Positions 52,808 to 63,087 of a DNA stretch of 64,000 nt are shown one piece after another. The stretch's first letter is position 1. Every line of letters starts with the position of its first letter. The DNA lies in assembly GCF_001427585.1 (NCBI RefSeq), contig NZ_LMGY01000016.1, forward strand, positions 437,413-501,412, read 5' to 3'. Source of the DNA: Pseudoxanthomonas sp. Root630 (GTDB lineage: Bacteria; Pseudomonadota; Gammaproteobacteria; Xanthomonadales; Xanthomonadaceae). The notes beneath the pieces were generated by a model. It had not been told where the DNA came from. It saw only the letters and a list, made by a program, of their open reading frames with translations, and did not search any database. Made by a program: the position numbers and the translations under genes.

Positions 52808-55261
52808 TCAATGCTTCACACCGGGTTGCTGCGACCCTTTGTCGCTCTCCTTCTCGGTGCCGGGCACGGCGCGTTCCGTACCGCTCCCGCCATCGGCGGG
52901 CACCGGCGCCAGCGGACGTTCCAGTGCGAGGTCGAGCACCTCGTCGATCCACTTCACCGGCACGATCTTCATGCCTTCGGTAACGTTGGAGGGAATGTCC
53001 GCGAGGTCCTTCTTGTTCTCGTCCGGGATGATCACGGTGGTGATGCCACCGCGCAGCGCCGCGAGCAGCTTCTCCTTCAGGCCACCGATCGCGGTAACGC
53101 GTCCCCGCAGCGTGATCTCACCGGTCATCGCCACGTTGGCGCGTACCGGGTTCTTGGTGAGCGCCGATACCAGCGCCGTCGCCATCGCGATGCCGGCACT
53201 GGGACCGTCCTTCGGCGTGGCACCGTCGGGCACGTGCAGGTGCACATCGTGTTTCTGCAGGAACTCCGCATCCACGCCGAGACTGGCGGCACGGCTGCGG
53301 ACCACCGACAGGGCGGCAGAGCCGGATTCCTTCATCACGTCGCCAAGCTGGCCCGTCAACAGCATGCCTCCCTTGCCCGGCACCAGCGCCACTTCGATCT
53401 GCAGCAGATCGCCGCCCACTTCGGTCCACGCCAGGCCCGTCACCAGGCCGATCTCGTTCTGCTCTTCGGCACGGCCGTAGTCGTAACGACGGACACCCGA
53501 GTACTTCTCCAGGTTCTTCGTGCTGACCTGGATGGCGGCCGACTTCTTCTTCGCCATCGCCTTGGCGCCGGCCAACGCGATCTCCTTCACCACCTTGCGG
53601 CAGATCTTGGCGATTTCGCGCTCGAGGTTGCGGACGCCGGACTCACGCGTGTAGTAGCGCACCAGGTCGCGGATCGCGCTCTCGGCGATCTTCAGCTCGT
53701 CCGGCTTCAGGCCGTTGGCCTTGAGCTGCTTGGGCACCAGGTAGCGCTGCGCGATGTTGACCTTCTCCTCCTCGGTGTAACCGGGGATGCGAATGACTTC
53801 CATGCGGTCCAGCAACGGACCCGGAATGTTCAACGAGTTCGACGTCGCGACGAACATCACCTCGGACAGGTCGAGGTCGACCTCCAGGTAATGGTCGTTG
53901 AAAGCATTGTTCTGTTCGGGATCCAGCACCTCCAGCAACGCCGAGGAAGGGTCGCCGCGGAAGTCCATCGACATCTTGTCGATCTCGTCCAGCACGAACA
54001 GCGGGTTCTTGCTGCCGGTCTTGTTGAGGTTCTGCACGATGCGGCCCGGCATCGAACCGACGTAGGTGCGGCGATGGCCACGGATCTCGGCCTCGTCGCG
54101 CACGCCGCCCAGCGACATGCGGACGAACTTGCGGTTGGTCGCCTTGGCGATGCTCTGCCCCAACGAGGTCTTGCCCACGCCCGGCGGCCCCACGAGGCAC
54201 AGGATCGGGCCGCGCAGCTTCTTCACGCGCGACTGCACCGCGAGGTACTCGAGGATGCGCTCCTTCACCTTCTCCAGGCCGTAGTGGTCGGCATCCAACG
54301 TGTCCTGCGCGACTTTCAGGTCTTTGCGCACCTTGGTGCGCTTGTTCCAGGGCACGCCCAGCAGCCAGTCCAGGTAGTTGCGGACCACGGCCGCCTCCGC
54401 CGACATCGGCGACATCTGCTTGAGCTTGTTGAGCTCGTTGCGCGCCTTGGTCTCGACGGGCTTGGGCATGCCGGCTTCGGCGATCTTGCGCGCCAGCTCT
54501 TCCTGCTCGTTCGGCGCTTCGTCCAGCTCCCCCAGTTCCTTCTGGATGGCCTTCATCTGCTCATTGAGGTAGTACTCGCGCTGGCTCTTCTCCATCTGCG
54601 ACTTCACGCGGCCGCGGATGCGCTTCTCCAACTGCTGCACATCGATCTCGCCATCGACGAAGCCGACGAGCAGTTCCAGCCGCTCGCCCACTTCGATGGT
54701 TTCCAGCAGCCGCTGCTTGTCGCTCAGGCGCACGCCCAGGTGCGCGGCGATCGTGTCGGCCAGGCGGCTGGGCTCGTCGATGCCGGCGAGCGTCTGCAGC
54801 AGCTCCGGCGGCAGCTTGCGGTTGGTCTTCACGTACTGCTCGAACAGACTCATCAGCGAGCGGGCGACCGCTTCGATCTCGCGCGGCTCGCGGCCGTCGG
54901 TGGAATCGACCTCTTCACCCTGCCCATACAGCGAACCATCGCGCTCGACCACGTTGCTGACGGTGACGCGCGCCGTGCCTTCGACCAGCACCTTGATCGT
55001 GCCATCGGGCAGTTTCAGCAACTGCAGCACCTGCGCGAGCGTGCCGACCGTGTACAGATCGGCCGCGGCGGGATCGTCGGTCTCGGCGGATTTCTGGGCG
55101 AGCAGGATGATGCGCTTGTCGGCTTCCATCGCCTGTTCCAGCGCGCGCATGGATTTGTCGCGGCCGACGAACAGGGGAATGACCATGTGCGGGAACACCA
55201 CCACGTCGCGCAGTGGCAGGACCGGCAGGTCGAGGATTTCAGTCTGGGGGCGACGGGGCAT
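52808..55261 (-). CDS. lon: ATP-dependent protease Lon
   Basis: An 817-residue AAA+ serine protease of the cytoplasm. The N-terminal substrate domain starts [26 protein letters not shown]; Walker A is [18 protein letters not shown] (about residue 360), Walker [13 protein letters not shown], and the proteolytic Ser is in [19 protein letters not shown] (about 680) with the Lys about 43 residues on in [10 protein letters not shown]. Full length with an Ala/Gly/Pro-rich tail. Follows clpX by 183 bases. Confidence 0.96.
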   Translation of the reverse strand: MPRRPQTEILDLPVLPLRDVVVFPHMVIPLFVGRDKSMRALEQAMEADKRIILLAQKSAETDDPAAADLYTVGTLAQVLQLLKLPDGTIKVLVEGTARVTVSNVVERDGSLYGQGEEVDSTDGREPREIEAVARSLMSLFEQYVKTNRKLPPELLQTLAGIDEPSRLADTIAAHLGVRLSDKQRLLETIEVGERLELLVGFVDGEIDVQQLEKRIRGRVKSQMEKSQREYYLNEQMKAIQKELGELDEAPNEQEELARKIAEAGMPKPVETKARNELNKLKQMSPMSAEAAVVRNYLDWLLGVPWNKRTKVRKDLKVAQDTLDADHYGLEKVKERILEYLAVQSRVKKLRGPILCLVGPPGVGKTSLGQSIAKATNRKFVRMSLGGVRDEAEIRGHRRTYVGSMPGRIVQNLNKTGSKNPLFVLDEIDKMSMDFRGDPSSALLEVLDPEQNNAFNDHYLEVDLDLSEVMFVATSNSLNIPGPLLDRMEVIRIPGYTEEEKVNIAQRYLVPKQLKANGLKPDELKIAESAIRDLVRYYTRESGVRNLEREIAKICRKVVKEIALAGAKAMAKKKSAAIQVSTKNLEKYSGVRRYDYGRAEEQNEIGLVTGLAWTEVGGDLLQIEVALVPGKGGMLLTGQLGDVMKESGSAALSVVRSRAASLGVDAEFLQKHDVHLHVPDGATPKDGPSAGIAMATALVSALTKNPVRANVAMTGEITLRGRVTAIGGLKEKLLAALRGGITTVIIPDENKKDLADIPSNVTEGMKIVPVKWIDEVLDLALERPLAPVPADGGSGTERAVPGTEKESDKGSQQPGVKH

Positions 55262-55395
55262 GGGGGGCTCCAGCGGAAGTGCGAATGCGGGGGTGTCGGA
55301 ACACCAATGGCCCCGTTATGGGGCCATCCGGACAGGGATGCAATAGCGCGTGCGAAACGCCCGGAAAACCAGCGACTTGCGCACTGCCAGAACGT

Positions 55396-55422
55396 GAACA
55401 GGCGCCCATGGGGCGCCTGTTC
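55396..55422. terminator. 11-bp hairpin between clpX and lon
   Basis: GAACAGGCGCC (55396-55406) pairs with GGCGCCTGTTC (55412-55422). It is a strong stem 23 bases after the clpX stop but has no T run; may reduce read-through into lon or protect the clpPX message. Confidence 0.55.
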
Positions 55423-55444
55423 AGGAGGTGCGTTTCCGGCCCGC

Positions 55445-56728
55445 TTACTCGGCCGCAGCGACCTTCGGCGGCGGGGGGCTCTGGTAGATCAGGTAAGGCT
55501 CGGACTTGTGCTCGATGACGGACTCGTCCACGACCACTTTGCTGACGTTCTCCATCGACGGCAGGTCGTACATCGTGTCCAGCAGCACCGACTCCACGAT
55601 CGTACGCAGGCCACGGGCACCGGTCTTGCGCTTCAGTGCCTTGCGCGCGATCGCGGACAGGGCATCCGGGCGGAACTCGATCTCCACGCCTTCCATCTCG
55701 AACAGCTTCTTGAACTGCTTGGTGATGGCGTTCTTGGGCTCGGTCAGGATCTTGACCAGTGCGGGCTCGTCCAGCTCTTCCAGCGTGGCGACCACCGGCA
55801 GGCGGCCGACGAACTCGGGGATCAGGCCGAACTTGATCAGATCTTCCGGCTCGACTTCCGACAGGACCTTGCCGACTTCGGGCTTCTTCTCGGAGCTCTT
55901 CACCTTGGCGCCGAAGCCGATGCCGCTGGCTTCCGTGCTGCGCTGCTGGATGATCTTGTCCAGGCCGGCGAATGCGCCACCGCAGATGAAGAGGATGTTC
56001 TTGGTGTCGACCTGCAGGAATTCCTGCTGCGGATGCTTGCGCCCGCCCTGCGGCGGCACGCTGGCCACGGTCCCTTCGATCAGCTTCAGCAGCGCCTGCT
56101 GCACGCCTTCGCCGGAGACGTCGCGGGTGATCGACGGGTTCTCGCTCTTGCGCGAGATCTTGTCGATTTCGTCGATGTAGACGATGCCCTGCTGCGCCTT
56201 TTCGACGTCGTAGTCGCACTTCTGCAGGAGCTTCTGGATGATGTTCTCGACATCCTCGCCCACGTAGCCGGCCTCGGTCAGCGTGGTGGCGTCGGCGATG
56301 GTGAACGGCACATTGAGCAGGCGCGCCAGCGTCTCCGCCAGCAGCGTCTTGCCCGAGCCGGTCGGGCCGGCCAGCAGGATGTTCGACTTGGCCAGTTCGA
56401 CGTCGTCGTTCTTCTGCCGGCTCTCGATGCGCTTGTAATGGTTGTACACGGCCACGGCCAGCGTGCGCTTGGCGCGGTTCTGACCGATCACGTACTGATC
56501 CAGGACCTCGAGGATCTCGCGCGGCTTGGGCAGGTGGCTGCGCGCGGACTGGGCCTTCTCTTCCAGTTCCTCGCGGATGATGTCGTTGCACAGCTCCACG
56601 CATTCATCGCAGATGAACACGCTGGGGCCCGCAATCAGTTTGCGGACCTCGTGCTGGCTCTTCCCGCAGAACGAGCAGTACAGGATTTTGGTGCTGTCGC
56701 CGGAACGGCCCTGACGATCTTCGCTCAT
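55445..56728 (-). CDS. clpX: ClpXP ATPase subunit ClpX
   Basis: A 427-residue AAA+ unfoldase. The start [14 protein letters not shown] at 56728 gives the family N-terminus; the Cys4 zinc domain is [20 protein letters not shown] then CDECVELC. Walker A is [17 protein letters not shown], the GYVG pore loop is in [15 protein letters not shown], Walker [12 protein letters not shown], and the ClpP-docking loop region contains IGF-type residues in [10 protein letters not shown]. 127 bases after clpP. Confidence 0.96.
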   Translation of the reverse strand: MSEDRQGRSGDSTKILYCSFCGKSQHEVRKLIAGPSVFICDECVELCNDIIREELEEKAQSARSHLPKPREILEVLDQYVIGQNRAKRTLAVAVYNHYKRIESRQKNDDVELAKSNILLAGPTGSGKTLLAETLARLLNVPFTIADATTLTEAGYVGEDVENIIQKLLQKCDYDVEKAQQGIVYIDEIDKISRKSENPSITRDVSGEGVQQALLKLIEGTVASVPPQGGRKHPQQEFLQVDTKNILFICGGAFAGLDKIIQQRSTEASGIGFGAKVKSSEKKPEVGKVLSEVEPEDLIKFGLIPEFVGRLPVVATLEELDEPALVKILTEPKNAITKQFKKLFEMEGVEIEFRPDALSAIARKALKRKTGARGLRTIVESVLLDTMYDLPSMENVSKVVVDESVIEHKSEPYLIYQSPPPPKVAAAE

Positions 56729-56855
56729 GCTGGTATTACTCGGTCGCTCAACCTGCCCCAGGGGGCTTTCGGTCGGAGAATAGCACACGGTCCCGGCTTG
56801 TCAGCCGGGCCCGTGAACAGGGGTTTTGCGCGTGAAACCGGGACAATCCGGGCCG

Positions 56856-57482
56856 TCAGGCCGACTGGATGGAGTCGTCCGGGCGACGTTCCAGCACCTG
56901 GTCGACCAGCCCATAGGCCTGGGCGTCGGCCGCGCTCTTGAAGTTGTCGCGCTCGGTATCGCGCTCGATGGTCTCCAGCGCCTGGCCGGTGTGCTTGGCG
57001 AGGATTTCGTTCAGGCGGGCACGCAGGGTCAGGATCTCGCGGGCATGGATGTCGATGTCCGTGGCCTGGCCCTGGAAGCCGCCCAGCGGCTGGTGGATCA
57101 TCACGCGGGAGTTCGGCAGGGCGTAACGCTTGCCCTTCGCGCCGGCCGCCAGCAGCAGCGCGCCCATGCTGGCCGCCTGGCCCACGCAGATGGTGCTGAC
57201 GTCGGGCTTGATGTACTGCATGGTGTCGTAGATGGCCATGCCCGCCGTCACCACGCCACCGGGCGAGTTGATGTACAGGCTGATGTCCTTCTCGGGGTTC
57301 TCCGCCTCGAGGAACAGCATCTGCGCCACGATGACGTTGGCCACATGGTCGTCCACGCCGCCGACCAGGAAGATCACGCGCTCCTTCAGCAGACGGGAAT
57401 AGATGTCGTAGGCGCGCTCGCCCCGGCTGGTCTGTTCGACCACCATCGGCACCAGGTTGAGGGCTTTGGTTTCGATACTCAT
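56856..57482 (-). CDS. clpP: ClpXP protease subunit ClpP
   Basis: A 208-residue serine protease forming the two-ring chamber. Catalytic Ser in [16 protein letters not shown] (about residue 112), His in [17 protein letters not shown] (about 137) and Asp further on ([20 protein letters not shown]). N-terminal residues [21 protein letters not shown] match the processed family form. Follows tig by 76 bases. Confidence 0.97.
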   Translation of the reverse strand: MSIETKALNLVPMVVEQTSRGERAYDIYSRLLKERVIFLVGGVDDHVANVIVAQMLFLEAENPEKDISLYINSPGGVVTAGMAIYDTMQYIKPDVSTICVGQAASMGALLLAAGAKGKRYALPNSRVMIHQPLGGFQGQATDIDIHAREILTLRARLNEILAKHTGQALETIERDTERDNFKSAADAQAYGLVDQVLERRPDDSIQSA

Positions 57483-57558
57483 CTGTTCTCGCGCCTGTCG
57501 TTCATGGAAGGGGTCCGGCCTAGGATAGCCGGACCGCCTGCCCGGACGGGAGCCCGGC

Positions 57559-58851
57559 TCAGTTGCGGATGGCTTCCTGGAAGGAAAGCGTCTGCTCGGT
57601 GTGCTGGGCGCGCTCGGCGATCCAGTCGATCACCTGCTCTTCCATCACACGACCCTGCAGACTGTTCATCAGTTGGGGGTCGTTCCGGTACAACTCAATG
57701 ACCTGCTCCGGCTCTTCGTAGGTCGAGGCGATCAGGCGCAGGGTTTCGTTAAGGCGCTTGGGATCGAGGCGCAACTGGTTGCGGCGGGCGACCTCGCCCA
57801 CCAGCAAGCCCACCAGGACGCGCTTGCGGGCAGCATCCGTGAAACCTTCGTGGGCGTTGTCCGGGATCTGCACCTGCTGGCCCTGGCGGCGGGCCTGCTC
57901 GGCAGCCTGCTGGACCATCACCCGCGCTTCGTTCTCGACCAGGCGCGGCGGCATCTCGACATGCGAATAGGCGGCAATCAGCTGTTCGCCAACTTCGCGG
58001 CGCAGTCGGGTCGCCAGTGCGCCCTTGAGCTCGCGCTCCAGGTTGCTACGGATATCGGCCTGGAACTGCTCGGCGTCGCCGCCCTTCACGCCGAAGCTGC
58101 GAATGAAGTCACGATCGACGTCCGGCACGACCGATTCGGCCACTTCAGTGACCTTGACATGCACATCGACCTGCTTGCCCGCCAGCTGCGGCACGCGCCA
58201 ATCGGCCGGGAACGCCACCGACACGGTCCTCTCGTCGCCCTTGACCAGGCCGACCAGGGCCTGCTCGATCTCGCCGAACATCACGCCCGAGCCGATCAGG
58301 GTGGCACCCTTCTCGATGCCCTCGGCCGGCATGCGCTCGTCACCGGCCTGCGACCAGGTCTCCAGGCCGACGCGATCGCCTTCCTGCGCGGGACGTTCCA
58401 CGGCCTGGAAGGTGCGCCGCTGCATCCGCAGGTTCGACACCATCTGCTCGATGTCGGCATCCGTAATCTCAGCGGTGTGGCGGACGACGTTCAACTTCGT
58501 CACATCGACATCGCCGAAGTCCGGCACCACTTCGAAGGTGGCCACGAAATCCAGTTCGCCTTCCCCCTGCTTCTCGATACGCGGGTTGCCGGCGAGCTGG
58601 AGGTCCTGCTCGCGCACGGCGTTGCTGAAAGTCTCGCGCAACAGACCGTCCAGCGCTTCGGCGCGCACCTGATCGCCGTACCGCTGTTCGATCACCTTGG
58701 CGGGCACCTTGCCCGGGCGGAAGCCCTTGATGCGGGCGGTGCGCGACAACTCGCGCAGGCGGCCGCCGATGTGGGTGTCCAGACGGTCAGCCGGCAGGCT
58801 GAAGCTCATGCGGCGTTCGAGATTGCCGATCGATTCGACCGAAACTTGCAT
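57559..58851 (-). CDS. tig: Trigger factor
   Basis: A 430-residue ribosome-bound chaperone with FKBP-type prolyl isomerase domain. Start [17 protein letters not shown] at 58851. The ribosome-binding loop contains [17 protein letters not shown] (the family's GFRxGK signature, about residues 44-60); the PPIase domain covers about 150-240 and the C-terminal helical chaperone arms follow. First gene of tig-clpP-clpX-lon. Confidence 0.96.
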   Translation of the reverse strand: MQVSVESIGNLERRMSFSLPADRLDTHIGGRLRELSRTARIKGFRPGKVPAKVIEQRYGDQVRAEALDGLLRETFSNAVREQDLQLAGNPRIEKQGEGELDFVATFEVVPDFGDVDVTKLNVVRHTAEITDADIEQMVSNLRMQRRTFQAVERPAQEGDRVGLETWSQAGDERMPAEGIEKGATLIGSGVMFGEIEQALVGLVKGDERTVSVAFPADWRVPQLAGKQVDVHVKVTEVAESVVPDVDRDFIRSFGVKGGDAEQFQADIRSNLERELKGALATRLRREVGEQLIAAYSHVEMPPRLVENEARVMVQQAAEQARRQGQQVQIPDNAHEGFTDAARKRVLVGLLVGEVARRNQLRLDPKRLNETLRLIASTYEEPEQVIELYRNDPQLMNSLQGRVMEEQVIDWIAERAQHTEQTLSFQEAIRN

Positions 58852-59026
58852 ACTCACTGACTCCTGCGGCCACGGCACTGCCGGGGCGATGTTGATAATC
58901 CGGGACGCCTGGAGCACGGACGCAAGGCCCGGCCGGCGGAACTTGTTAGTTTCGCCGATTACGCGGCTGGCTGCCAGCGGGGCGGCCCGTTGGGAGGTGG
59001 AGCGCCCCCCGGGCGCCCGTGGGCGG

Positions 59027-59112
59027 TGGTGCGAAAGGAGGGACTCGAACCCTCACGGGGGTTACCCGCTGGAACCTAAATCCAGTGCGTCTACCAATTC
59101 CGCCACTTTCGC
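59027..59112 (-). tRNA. tRNA-Leu(TAG)
   Basis: 86 nt class II tRNA on the minus strand: acceptor GCGAAAG / CTTTCGC, anticodon loop GGATTTAGGTTCC with TAG, long variable arm, T loop GGTTCGAGTCC, ends ACCA. Marks the left border of the phage-remnant region. Confidence 0.94.
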
Positions 59113-59357
59113 AGTGCCCGGGGATTGTAACCGTGCGGCGACCGGCGCCGGAAGAAAGACCGGTCTCGCGAAGCTCGGCTAGCCACGATCGTCCGTTGCG
59201 CGGGCAATCAGGGCATCCCGTTCGAACACGACGGAAACGGTGGCATCTTCACCACCGTGGACGCCGTCAACGCCGCGCTGGGGCTCGGGGAGCCTCCCCC
59301 CGTGCGCAGAGCCACTGACCGCGGCCGAAGTCTTCTGACCATGGCCGAGGGGGCACG

Positions 59358-59690
59358 ATGAAGCGCGACATGGGCCTGGTCCGCCGGCTCATGCTGGACA
59401 TCGAGAGCCGGCCGGCCGGGATGCAGACCACCGGCATTGGGCTCTACCGGGAAGGGGACGACCAGGCACTGGGGGCCGACCTGGCTGCGGAACAGGTCGA
59501 ACTCGCCGGTGCGGGTGACTGGATCGACAAGAATGGCGAGGACTACGCGACAAGAGCTAAGCCCGACACTGAACTGCTCGAGCCACCTACGGCGAACCGC
59601 GCGACACTCGCCGACAAGAAGAAAGGCCGCCTCTTCGGCGGCCTTTCTCCATCTGCGCGACTAGCAAGCTTCGCTAGAACTCAGCTCTGA
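59358..59690 (+). pseudogene. Remnant of a DUF2513-type phage gene
   Basis: The frame starts MKRDMGLVRRLMLDIESRP, the typical start of DUF2513 proteins of prophages and mobile islands (MKRDMDLxRxIL). After about 70 residues similarity is lost (GDWIDKNG, then TRAKPDTELLEPPT) and the frame runs through a terminator-like hairpin at 59621-59647, so the 3' half is not genuine. Just before it, 59225-59330 also looks like a fragment of a broken gene. Confidence 0.6.
59621..59649. terminator. Terminator hairpin
   Basis: Perfect 11-bp stem GAAAGGCCGCC / GGCGGCCTTTC with a 5-base loop and short A/T flanks, between a broken phage gene and the converging hypothetical gene at 59681. Confidence 0.85.
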
Positions 59691-60562
59691 CGCAGACTCG
59701 TCACCCAGGAGTAAAAGGCGGTCACAGCCTGGTACTCGCTCTGCGGCAACCGGTCCTGCACGGCTTGCGAAAAGTTGCTTCCTGGGGTGCAGCCTGCGTT
59801 GGCGCAAAGGGCCGCTGTCTCCACCGAGTTGGGGCCACAGCCGCCATACTGGTCACACGCGACCATGGTGGTAGCCAGCGCCCAGGCCCGCACGATTTCA
59901 TGGTCGCCGTAGTTCCTCCCACCATTCGGAAGGACTGCCGCCATCCTCGCACGGTCGTTCTCCAGGAGGACTTGGCCTGCCGTGTAGAGCTCCGTGGGAC
60001 TGGCTTCCGAGCGCAATGCTTCCAAGGAAGCCTGGACGGCCGGTCCCTTTCCACGCTCATTGAGGACCGTGTAGATACCTGTCGTGCGAGCCACGATCTT
60101 ATACTCGGCCGAATCGAGGCCATGGCATGCCGCCGCCAGTCGTTCCGTTGCCCAGCGGCGCGTCGGATCCTCCATCTGCCCCTTACTGAGATAGCTAGCT
60201 TTGTTGTCGCTGAAGTCAGTACAGGCCGACTGTGCCGTGCCGAGCATCGCCGCCAGTTCGGGGGAGTTCACGACCCTGCTTGGCCCCACCGCTTGATCTA
60301 TTGCGGCGCGTACCGAAGCCCCGTTGTTGATCAACGCGTGCGCCAATGCTGCAGACGCATCTGCCCGGACGGAAGTGGACTTGCGGGGCGCTAATCCCGG
60401 CAAGTTGGATGCGGGGTCCTCCTGTCCTTCAGCGGCGGCCGCAACGGTGCTGCTGGCTTGATTGCCGTTAGCGTGTTCCATCCGCTTGCCGATTAGCTGC
60501 CAAATTGCCAAGCCGCCGATGATGGCGACCAGCGCTACTAAGGTAGTTTTCATTACGGACAT
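59681..60562 (-). CDS. Exported or membrane-anchored hypothetical protein
   Basis: A 293-residue protein with an N-terminal membrane segment (MKTTLVALVAIIGGLAIWQLI, residues about 4-24; a second ATG at residue 4 is equally possible), then a Ser/Ala-rich linker and a helical domain from about residue 65 on. Several Cys (QSACTDF, AAACHGL, VACDQYGGCGPNSVETAALCANAGC) suggest disulfides. Similar architecture is common in uncharacterised Xanthomonadales proteins. No function is known. It lies among phage remnants but is itself intact. Confidence 0.7.
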   Translation of the reverse strand: MSVMKTTLVALVAIIGGLAIWQLIGKRMEHANGNQASSTVAAAAEGQEDPASNLPGLAPRKSTSVRADASAALAHALINNGASVRAAIDQAVGPSRVVNSPELAAMLGTAQSACTDFSDNKASYLSKGQMEDPTRRWATERLAAACHGLDSAEYKIVARTTGIYTVLNERGKGPAVQASLEALRSEASPTELYTAGQVLLENDRARMAAVLPNGGRNYGDHEIVRAWALATTMVACDQYGGCGPNSVETAALCANAGCTPGSNFSQAVQDRLPQSEYQAVTAFYSWVTSLRQS

Positions 60563-60613
60563 TTCAGACTCCCCGGGACGGGTTTGTCACAGTGTGAGTT
60601 GGTGTAAGCCACG

Positions 60614-60766
60614 TCAGCAGCAGCGTATAGGAAGCGCACCTCCGGTGCGGATCTGCACGTGGCACGCACGGCCTGATCCGGGCGATTTACCGACGAACAA
60701 AGGCACGCCGCTGTCGTTGATGACGCGGATCGTGGTGGAGTGGTCGAAGACGAAGGGAGCCAGCAT
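60614..60766 (-). pseudogene. Bro-N/antirepressor fragment
   Basis: Fifty residues beginning MLAPFVFDHSTTIRVINDSG and VPLFVGKSP match the first strand-turn of Bro-N antirepressor proteins (usually PFxF...IRVI.D..G.PWFVAKD). The Trp is replaced by Leu and the rest of the domain is lost. Read as a phage antirepressor remnant. Confidence 0.55.
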
Positions 60767-60874
60767 GACTGCTCTCCGAACTTGGGTGGACAGGCCAGGA
60801 GTTCGAGCGGTGGGTGTTCGAGGACGTGCTCCCCCCAGATCGGGCGTACGGGGCGCTATGGGCCCGCTGACACC

Positions 60875-61411
60875 ATGGCTGCACTCTCGGACCCCGCCAC
60901 CCTCCGGACGCGCCTCTTGGACTTCAGCAGCCAAACTCTGCAGTTGGAGGCCACTGTCGCTGCTCAGCAGCTGAAGGTGGAGGCCCAAAGCGAGGCGGAA
61001 GGCCTGCGGACCGACCGCCGCAAGGGCAGCCGCAACAACATCGTCGAGTGGTCGCCGCGGCCGCGTGCAGCCTGGGACGCAGCGCTCGCGCACAGGCGCG
61101 GGGTGATCGCCCGCCGGGGCCAGCCCGAGCAGCTACGCCCGGAGAACCGATTCGTCTTCCTATCCGAGGACGGCGAGCCGCTCACGAAGGACGGGCTGGA
61201 CAGCGCCTGGCAACGCCCAATCCTGAAGGCGATCGAAGCCGGCGTGATCACAGAGGAGCAGCGATTCAGCCTGCACGACCTCAAGCGCGAGGGCGTCACG
61301 GACACCAAGGGCACCAAGCGCGACAAGCAGGACGCAGCCGGCCTGACGGAGCCGATGATGAACGTCTACGACCTCAGCGTGCCGTTGGTGAAACCAGCTG
61401 ACGCGACATAG
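60875..61411 (+). pseudogene. Truncated phage integrase C-terminus
   Basis: The last 140 codons resemble the catalytic end of a tyrosine recombinase: TDRRKGSRNNIVEW, RFVFLSEDGEPLTKDGLDSAWQR, then the box II region FSLHDLKREGVTDTKG, and a tail AAGLTEPMMNVYDLSVP where the nucleophile Tyr would be. The box I Arg and the N-terminal domains are missing, and the first 45 residues (LLDFSSQTLQLEATVAAQQLK) are of other origin and coiled. Box II has Lys-Arg instead of Arg-His, as in some phage integrases. A dead remnant. Confidence 0.7.
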
Positions 61412-61418
61412 ATCAAAG

Positions 61419-62324
61419 TCAGGGCAAGAGCGTATTGCGGAGTGACTCAACGATCGGAATCAGCTTCGGCAGGATTTCAGCCGCAAGGAAGGCTCCCCCC
61501 GCCCCCTCCATAATCGACCTAAGAGATGTCAGGCATTCACGCAGAACCACCGCCTTAGGCTGGCCGGAATCGAGTTGCGCTATAACCGTCTGAGCGTCGC
61601 CCACCGCAACAAGCGCATTCGCCCCCAGCTCATTCGATCGAGCTACTACCTCTTCCATTAAGGCGCGCAGTTCAACCAGGTCCGGTCCCGAGATTAGGAT
61701 CTGCTGGCCAGACGAGTTTTGCTGTAGCTGCGAATTGTGCATCGCGCCGATGTGCGTGCTGTAGTCATAAGTGATTTGGTGGGCGGCAGTGATCTCTTTG
61801 GTCGAGAACGTCATCCCAGCGCCCAATATCCCCTGCTCCTCGAGCGCCAATGCCCAGTTCAACACTCGTGTGCGCACAGCGCTCAGCACCTGTACGTACT
61901 TCGATGCCGATATCTCGAGGATGAATTCGACGCCCGGCCCCTGGTTAGTGGCCTCCCGCATGATTTTCTGCAGAGTGTGGGAAAGCGACAGGTTGACGAA
62001 GCCACCCTTAGCCGCGGCAGCGACTTCCTCCAGCTCTGCGACGCTCTGCACTACGCTGGCGCGCTCTGCGTAGTCCATGGGCTCCCGAAACTGAACGGGG
62101 ATCAAATCCCCGTCCTCGTCACGCGCATGGAGCCGTCCCCGGACCTTGCGGTAATCCGGAAGCTGCTCGCCTGACGGGTATCGGTGGAGCTCCCAATTCA
62201 GCCACTCCTCGATGTCGCGCACACCGAGTTTGCGCGAAACGAGCAGTGCCTTCCGAAGCAGGTCCGCGATGGGCACTGAGCTGTCGAGCGCGGCGCCCTG
62301 CAAGTCGATCACTATCTCAGCCAT
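61419..62324 (-). CDS. AbiTii-domain protein, defence candidate
   Basis: A 301-residue protein. Its first 200 residues follow the AbiTii domain layout: IVIDLQGAALDSSVPIADLLRKALLVSRKLGVRDIEEWLNWEL, then GEQLPDYRKVRGRLH, MDYAERASVVQSVAELEE, VQVLSAVRTRVLNWALALEEQGILGAGMTFS. AbiTii proteins are named after abortive-infection TA systems and occur alone in defence islands. The second half has SQLQQNSSGQQ and a helical end. The start at 62324 has GGGG close by. It lies between a dead integrase and a tRNA array, and is intact while phage genes nearby are not. Confidence 0.72.
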   Translation of the reverse strand: MAEIVIDLQGAALDSSVPIADLLRKALLVSRKLGVRDIEEWLNWELHRYPSGEQLPDYRKVRGRLHARDEDGDLIPVQFREPMDYAERASVVQSVAELEEVAAAAKGGFVNLSLSHTLQKIMREATNQGPGVEFILEISASKYVQVLSAVRTRVLNWALALEEQGILGAGMTFSTKEITAAHQITYDYSTHIGAMHNSQLQQNSSGQQILISGPDLVELRALMEEVVARSNELGANALVAVGDAQTVIAQLDSGQPKAVVLRECLTSLRSIMEGAGGAFLAAEILPKLIPIVESLRNTLLP

Positions 62325-62465
62325 CGCTACCCCACCCGCTGAACTGTCGCTGCAGCGTAGCTGCGGAGGGCCCGTGAAACACTGAGGACGGGCCATTTTT
62401 ACGGAGCATCTTTACGGAGGCAAAGAAAAAGGGGTCACGCTTGCGGCGTAACCCCTTGTTCTGTT

Positions 62466-62541
62466 TGGTGGGCCGTCAAGGATTCGAACCTTGGACCTAT
62501 TGATTAAGAGTCAACTGCTCTACCAACTGAGCTAACGGCCC
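62466..62541 (-). tRNA. tRNA-Lys(CTT)
   Basis: 76 nt on the minus strand: acceptor GGGCCGT / ACGGCCC, anticodon loop GACTCTTAATC (CTT), T loop GGTTCGAATCC, CCA encoded. Last in a four-gene minus-strand tRNA array. Confidence 0.95.
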
Positions 62542-62618
62542 CGAAAAACTGGCTGCGTAGTGTAACCGCATCTTCTTTTTGTGTGAACCCCCGCGAGCGC
62601 GGAAATTCGTTGATTCAG

Positions 62619-62696
62619 TGGGGTGGCTGAGGGGACTCGAACCCCCGACATCTGGAATCACAATCCAGTACTCTAACCAGCTGAGCTACAGCCACC
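62619..62696 (-). tRNA. tRNA-His(GTG)
   Basis: On the minus strand: acceptor GTGGCTG / CAGCCAC with the extra G-1 opposite C73, anticodon loop GGATTGTGATTCC (GTG), CCA encoded. Confidence 0.95.
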
Positions 62697-62731
62697 ACTG
62701 AAACCTTTCTCCCGCCGCAGCACACCGGAAG

Positions 62732-62808
62732 TGGCGCGCCCGACAGGACTCGAACCTGTAACCGCCGGCTTAGAAGGCCGGTGCTCTATCCGGTTGAGCT
62801 ACGGGCGC
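62732..62808 (-). tRNA. tRNA-Arg(TCT)
   Basis: 77 nt on the minus strand: acceptor GCGCCCG / CGGGCGC, anticodon loop GCCTTCTAAGC (TCT), T loop GGTTCGAGTCC, CCA encoded. Confidence 0.95.
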
Positions 62809-62862
62809 CCGGTCCGGATTCTCGCCCTACCCTGTCGGTCACGCCAAGGCAGTACATCAGGC

Positions 62863-62939
62863 TGGTCGGGGTAGAGGGATTCGAACCCCCGACCCTCTGC
62901 TCCCAAAGCAGATGCGCTACCAGACTGCGCTATACCCCG
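62863..62939 (-). tRNA. tRNA-Pro(TGG)
   Basis: 77 nt on the minus strand: acceptor CGGGGTA / TACCCCG, anticodon loop GCTTTGGGAGC (TGG), T loop GGTTCGAATCC, CCA encoded. First gene of the array. Confidence 0.95.
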
Positions 62940-63087
62940 ACGAGGGTCCCGGCGTGGCGTCTGGACGCCAACGAGGCCGCGTATTGTCGGAACACGGGGG
63001 CCCGCTGTCAAACGAAACATGACGGAGTACGGCTTGGGATATGCTCCGCCGCTGGGGACAGAAGTCCGACGACCACATGAGGGAACC

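Noticed and set aside
52763..56941. A 1,392-codon open frame on the plus strand
   Set aside because: It lies fully opposite lon and clpX, is rich in His/Gln/Arg/Ala of the antisense type, and has no domain; it results from high GC codon bias.
60740..61411. A full functional integrase at this place
   Set aside because: The box I arginine and N-terminal domains are missing and the 5' part is unrelated, so it is scored as a remnant.
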